Below, one piece after another: positions 60,391 through 64,000 of a DNA stretch of 64,000 bases; the first letter of the stretch is position 1; every line of letters starts with the position of its first letter. The notes under the pieces were generated by a model, which searched no databases, was not told where the DNA came from, and saw nothing but the letters and a program-made list of their open reading frames with translations. Both the position numbers and the translations under genes were made by a program. This DNA is from Mesotaenium endlicherianum (taxonomy: Eukaryota > Streptophyta > Zygnematophyceae > Zygnematales > Mesotaeniaceae), in assembly GCA_009602735.1 (NCBI GenBank), contig WELA01013860.1, positions 6,860 to 70,859 of the forward strand, in the 5' to 3' direction.

Positions 60391-61128
60391 TGTAAGGTCA
60401 TAGGTTTATAACTTGCATTTTTGAGTTTCATGAAAGTATGTTTGATTGTACAGTAGTGTAGAGTGAATTTCTGTGGTCATTTTGATATAAAGTTCATCAA
60501 ATTTGGTCAAGTATTGAGAGAGTTATGGATTTCCGAAGTTTAATTAGTTTTAAGGTCGGTTGACGACTGTCCTTCATTCGCGGTGAGCGCGACCGTCGGA
60601 TTGACCGACAGCGTCGAGCGATCTGGCCCCTTAGAATGAACTCGAACCTTCACGTAAGTTCGGCTGACGCGGAGTGCCGACTAGGTCGATTTACCTAGAA
60701 GTTTCGGTTTAGCCTAGCGCGTCTAGAATATTCTAGTAATGTCGATGCATGTATGTGGACGTCAATTCGGCCCGACACGTCAGATTAGACTGATCTGGCT
60801 TACTCACGAATATTCTGGAAGGGACGATTTGACGAACACTTAGGAAAATCCGTAGCTTCCTCCTAGGGAGGAGCACTTAGGCAGAAAATTATAAATAGGC
60901 ATAACTTCTTTGTTTCTTATCAGTTTTCACTTCTGTAAATTTCTACGGGTTTGTAATGACAAGGCCTTTCATCCTACATCATTTGTGAGCAGTTTCCTGC
61001 TACTCAAAATGTTGAGTAATTTTCCTAAGCTTTGTTAGTGATATGCCGCTGCACTCTCTAGTATGATGGCAACTAGTTCCTTTCCTCGTGAGTCACTACG
61101 CTTCCACTAGGGCACTCTGCCCCTTTCA
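60391..61128 (+). repeat. Family D 5' LTR
   Basis: The LTR starts TGTAAGGTCATAGG and ends CCCCTTTCA, two bases before the primer binding site. A TATAAATA box at 60890 would place transcription start near 60.92 kb. The partner LTR is outside the window. Confidence 0.82.
60890..60897 (+). promoter_or_regulatory. TATA box in the family D LTR
   Basis: TATAAATA within the LTR, about 240 bp before its end, a usual position for the core promoter of an LTR element. Confidence 0.6.
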
Positions 61129-61130
61129 TC

Positions 61131-61144
61131 TGGTATCGGAGCAG
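61131..61144 (+). other. Primer binding site of family D
   Basis: TGGTATCGGAGCAG, complementary to the 3' end of initiator tRNA-Met, two bases after the LTR. Confidence 0.9.
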
Positions 61145-61165
61145 GGCTAGTTTGCATATTATATT

Positions 61166-62197
61166 ATGGAGTCGCAGCCGGCAGCTGGAGGAGGCGAACA
61201 TGTCGAGCATGTTGAGCGCGCGGGGCAGCAGGCAGCACCAACAATGACCAGAGAGCAACAAGAGATGCAGGCGATGCTAAGGCAAATGGCAAATGCAATT
61301 GGAGGAGAAGTCTACACCCAGTTTCAACAAAATATGCGCGCGGAGGTGGAGAGAATGGTGCGAGTTGTTATGGGGAACGCCGCTTCGACGAGTTCGGCAC
61401 CTGCACCTGTTGTACCACCGATTCATGTTAACCCAGTGGTGCAACCAGTTATTCCACCCGCATCAGGAGTGCGTGCGCCTAAGCCTGAAGTTTATACTGG
61501 AGAGCGTGGATCGCCGCCTGTTCATCAATGGATTTTTGGAGTGAAGAAGTTTATGGAGTATTCTGCGCTCACGCCCGACAGGCAAGTCGCCTTTGTCATA
61601 ACTTTGCTGCAGAAGAGTGCTGGAGCTTGGTATGAACGAGAAGAGCAGCTGTCTGGAGTTCCTGCTACTGTTGATCAGCTATTTGAAGGCTTGAAGAGGC
61701 AATTTCAACCTATTGCACCCGAGGCTACCGCTCGAGATCTATTGGTGCGCCTTCGTCAACGAGGAAGCGTTCAAGAGTATGTATCGCGCTTCAACGAGCT
61801 GGTGCTTCAATGTCCATCCATGCACGAGTCGGAGATGATGGACAAGTTCAAGAGGGGACTCAAGCCAACTGTGGCCAAGGAAGTGGCGCTCAAGGACCCT
61901 ACCAGTCTTGGAGAAATGATGGCATTGGCAACAAGGGTCGACGCTGTGGAGTATAGTCAGAGGCAGTGGGGCAGCCACAACTTTGGAGGATATCGACACT
62001 TTGGATCTCAAGCGCCAAGCACGAGTGTTCAAGGTCCAGTACCCATGGAGTTGGGACTTGTGCAGTACCAGCGCAGGCAGCAGAATTTCAAGCCGAGAGG
62101 ACCCTGCTATAGTTGCGGCAAGCTTGGACATCTGGCTCGAGACTGTCATGTGAAGGCGAAGCAACCTCAACAGCAGGAAAAAGGAGGACGCCAGTAA
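61166..62197 (+). CDS. Family D gag
   Basis: A 343-codon frame starting 22 bp after the primer site. The N terminus is Gln/Ala-rich. The capsid domain shows [45 protein letters not shown] and [14 protein letters not shown], and the C terminus has one CCHC zinc knuckle ([14 protein letters not shown]) near residue 315. It forms the virus-like particle and binds RNA. It is related to the gag of family C in this window and less so to family A. Confidence 0.92.
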   Translation: MESQPAAGGGEHVEHVERAGQQAAPTMTREQQEMQAMLRQMANAIGGEVYTQFQQNMRAEVERMVRVVMGNAASTSSAPAPVVPPIHVNPVVQPVIPPASGVRAPKPEVYTGERGSPPVHQWIFGVKKFMEYSALTPDRQVAFVITLLQKSAGAWYEREEQLSGVPATVDQLFEGLKRQFQPIAPEATARDLLVRLRQRGSVQEYVSRFNELVLQCPSMHESEMMDKFKRGLKPTVAKEVALKDPTSLGEMMALATRVDAVEYSQRQWGSHNFGGYRHFGSQAPSTSVQGPVPMELGLVQYQRRQQNFKPRGPCYSCGKLGHLARDCHVKAKQPQQQEKGGRQ

Positions 62198-62199
62198 GT

Positions 62200-63901
62200 C
62201 GTTCTGGGGTGTCTACTGGCGTGAAGACGAGAACTCACAAGGAGGTTATCCCCAGGAGCCTGCCGAGAAGCAAAGGACGAGACGTTGACAAGCCTATCAT
62301 CGTGGAAGGAGTGGTCGACGGCAACAATGCGAAGTGTATGGTCGACAGTGGCGCAAGTGCAAACTTTGTGCACAAGAAGCTGGTGAAAGAGTGGCGAGTC
62401 CCTGTGCAGAAGCATTATGAGCCTAAGGAGGCAATTTTGGCAAATGGGCAGAGACTCAAGTGTGGTGCACCTACGGAAGCTATTCACGTGGAAGTAGCGG
62501 GGCACCGGAGTAAGGAAGTTATGGAGCAGGCAGAGTTGGGTCACCATGAGGGGATATTGGGCCGACCATGGCTGAGGAAAGCCAACCCTCAAGTGCACTG
62601 GAGCACAGGACAAGTGAAAGTCCAAGGGCGTGATGGTCGAATGGAGACAGCGAAACAGGTGGAGGTAGATACGACCACAAGTAACTGTCTTCTGTCGAGC
62701 CTGCAAGTTAAGAAGCTATGCAGGGCGAATCAGGTGAAGGAGATGTACCTTGTTTCGGTGGCCCTGGCCAGGTCATCAGATGGAGCAAGCGTGAATCCTA
62801 ACAGCCTGGGCGAATGTACATCGCCGGAGGAGCAAGTAGTGGTGTCTGATCCCCTTGCTCAGAAGGAGCAGAGCCCAACTGCTCAAGAGAAGAAGCCTGC
62901 TGAGATGCCTGCCCAAATTAAGGCGCTGTTGGAGGAGTTCAAGTGCGTATTTCCTGAGGAGCTACCTGCAGGATTACCTCCACAGAGAGCTATGGAGCAC
63001 AAGATTGAGTTGGAACCAGGGAGCAAGCCACCAGTGAGACCCGCCTATCGACAATCGTTTGCGGAGTTGGATGAGTTAAAGAAGCAACTGACGGAGTTAT
63101 TGGAGAAGGGATTCATCCGACCCAGCGAGTCTCCATTTGCAGCGCCAGTCTTGTTTGTGAAGAAGAAGGATAGGACTATGAGGATGTGTGTCGACTACCG
63201 GGCACTCAACAAGGTCACCATCAAGAACAGGTACCCACTTCCACGAGTGGACGAGTTGATTGACAGGCTTGTCGGGGCGAAGTATTTCTCGAAGATCGAT
63301 TTGAGGAGTGGCTATCACCAGGTACGGATTGCGGAAGGAGACGTTCAGAAGACTGCTTTCAGGACTCGCTATGGTTTGTTCGAGTTCACAGTCATGCCTT
63401 TTGGATTGACTAATGCACCTGCTACATTCATGGGACTCATGAATAGTATCTTCAGACCCTACTTGGACCAGTTTGTGGTGGTATTTTTGGACGACATCCT
63501 GATCTATTCGAAGACCTTGGAAGAGCATGTGGAGCATCTGAGGAAGGTGTTGGAGGTCTTGAGAGATCAGAAGCTGTATGGGAAGATGAGCAAGTGCGAC
63601 TTCTGTCTCAAGGAGGTCGAGTTTCTTGGACACATAGTGGGAGCTGAAGGAGTCAAGGTGGAGCAGAAGAAGGTGCAAGCAGTCAGAGATTGGCCGGTGT
63701 CTGCTGATATTCATCAACTTAGGAGTTTCCTCGGCATGGCGAATTATTACCGACGTTTCATTGAAGGATATGCCAAGGTGTGTGCACCGCTCACGGACAT
63801 GTTGAAGAAGCAGGAGAAGTGGCTATGGGGTGACAAGGAGCAGCAAGCCTTCGAGAAGATTAAAGAGCTGTTAACACAGGCACCTGTGTTGGCAATTGCC
63901 A
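62200..63901 (+). CDS. Family D pol, N-terminal part (protease and reverse transcriptase)
   Basis: The region after gag is open to the Ns in a frame different from gag, as in many gypsy elements. The retropepsin-like protease has [15 protein letters not shown] (about 62338). The RT shows the [16 protein letters not shown] block, [45 protein letters not shown], catalytic [10 protein letters not shown] (about 63487-63516) and [11 protein letters not shown] at the thumb. RNase H and integrase are expected beyond the window. Confidence 0.9.
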
Positions 63902-64000
63902 NNNNNNNNNNNNNNNNNNNNNNNNNNNNNNNNNNNNNNNNNNNNNNNNNNNNNNNNNNNNNNNNNNNNNNNNNNNNNNNNNNNNNNNNNNNNNNNNNNN
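63902..64000. other. Assembly gap
   Basis: Run of Ns inside the family D pol gene. Nothing can be said about the content. Confidence 1.

Larger units (their letters stand above)
60391..63901 (+). mobile_element. Ty3/gypsy LTR retroelement, family D, 5' LTR to RT, cut by the window end
   Basis: A 738-bp LTR (60391-61128) is followed by a tRNA-Met primer site (61131), gag (61166-62197) and pol in a different frame (protease about 62.34 kb, RT about 62.93-63.9 kb). No damage is obvious in the visible part, so it looks whole so far and may be a young insertion. It interrupts the family B fragment. The final 99 bases are Ns and the rest of the element is outside the window, so target duplication and age cannot be judged. 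Confidence 0.92.

Noticed and set aside
1-64000. CRISPR arrays, bacterial operons, tRNA or rRNA genes
   Set aside because: The only repeats are LTRs, minisatellites, hAT subterminal words and a dinucleotide run. The genes have introns. I saw no tRNA cloverleaf or rRNA signature, though I could not run a covariance search.

Overview
The window is nuclear DNA of a green-lineage eukaryote. Three intron-rich host genes with GT-AG introns lie on the + strand, one of them a CLPF-type chloroplast Clp adaptor, and a captured ascorbate peroxidase exon is present. The plant-style Ty3/gypsy elements prime from initiator tRNA-Met. A gypsy element carrying a cytosine-5 DNA methyltransferase points towards a streptophyte alga such as Klebsormidium, where retroelement-borne methyltransferases have been reported. 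That placement is inference.

Layout. 1-2,173: broken gypsy element (family C, - strand) running off the left edge. 2,174-22,340, continuing past 31,139: a large gypsy element on + (family B) with gag, protease, C5 DNA methyltransferase, long linker, RT/RNase H, integrase and a C-terminal PHD finger. It is split by a 10.9-kb hAT DNA transposon (2,685-13,588), which itself holds a purine-rich tandem array, one ascorbate peroxidase exon, a broken chromovirus (family A copy 1) and the end of a hAT transposase. A nearly whole family A chromovirus (22,341-31,133, - strand) sits in the 3' LTR of B.

Host gene island, 33.8-55.8 kb, all on +. CLPF-like (9 exons, 395 codons) is a chloroplast Clp protease adaptor. 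NOC2-like (12 exons, 968 codons) is a nucleolar 60S ribosome assembly factor with an unusual acidic plus RGG tail. HROB-like (8 exons, 883 codons) is an OB-fold recombination factor linked to MCM8-MCM9. In all three, exon phases add up to one open frame without a correction. The genes do not look functionally linked.

58.3-60.4 kb: a family A fragment (-) fused to a family B fragment (+). 60,391 to the end: the 5' LTR, gag and first part of pol of another gypsy element (family D, +), open as far as visible. Assembly gaps lie at 45,712-46,294 (inside a CT microsatellite) and 63,902-64,000; single Ns occur at about 1,275, 11,663, 42,305 and 43,587.

The most interesting content is family B (a retroelement pairing a DNA methyltransferase with a PHD reader), the third ORF of family A (far more diverged between copies than the adjoining pol), and the hAT element that has picked up a host exon.
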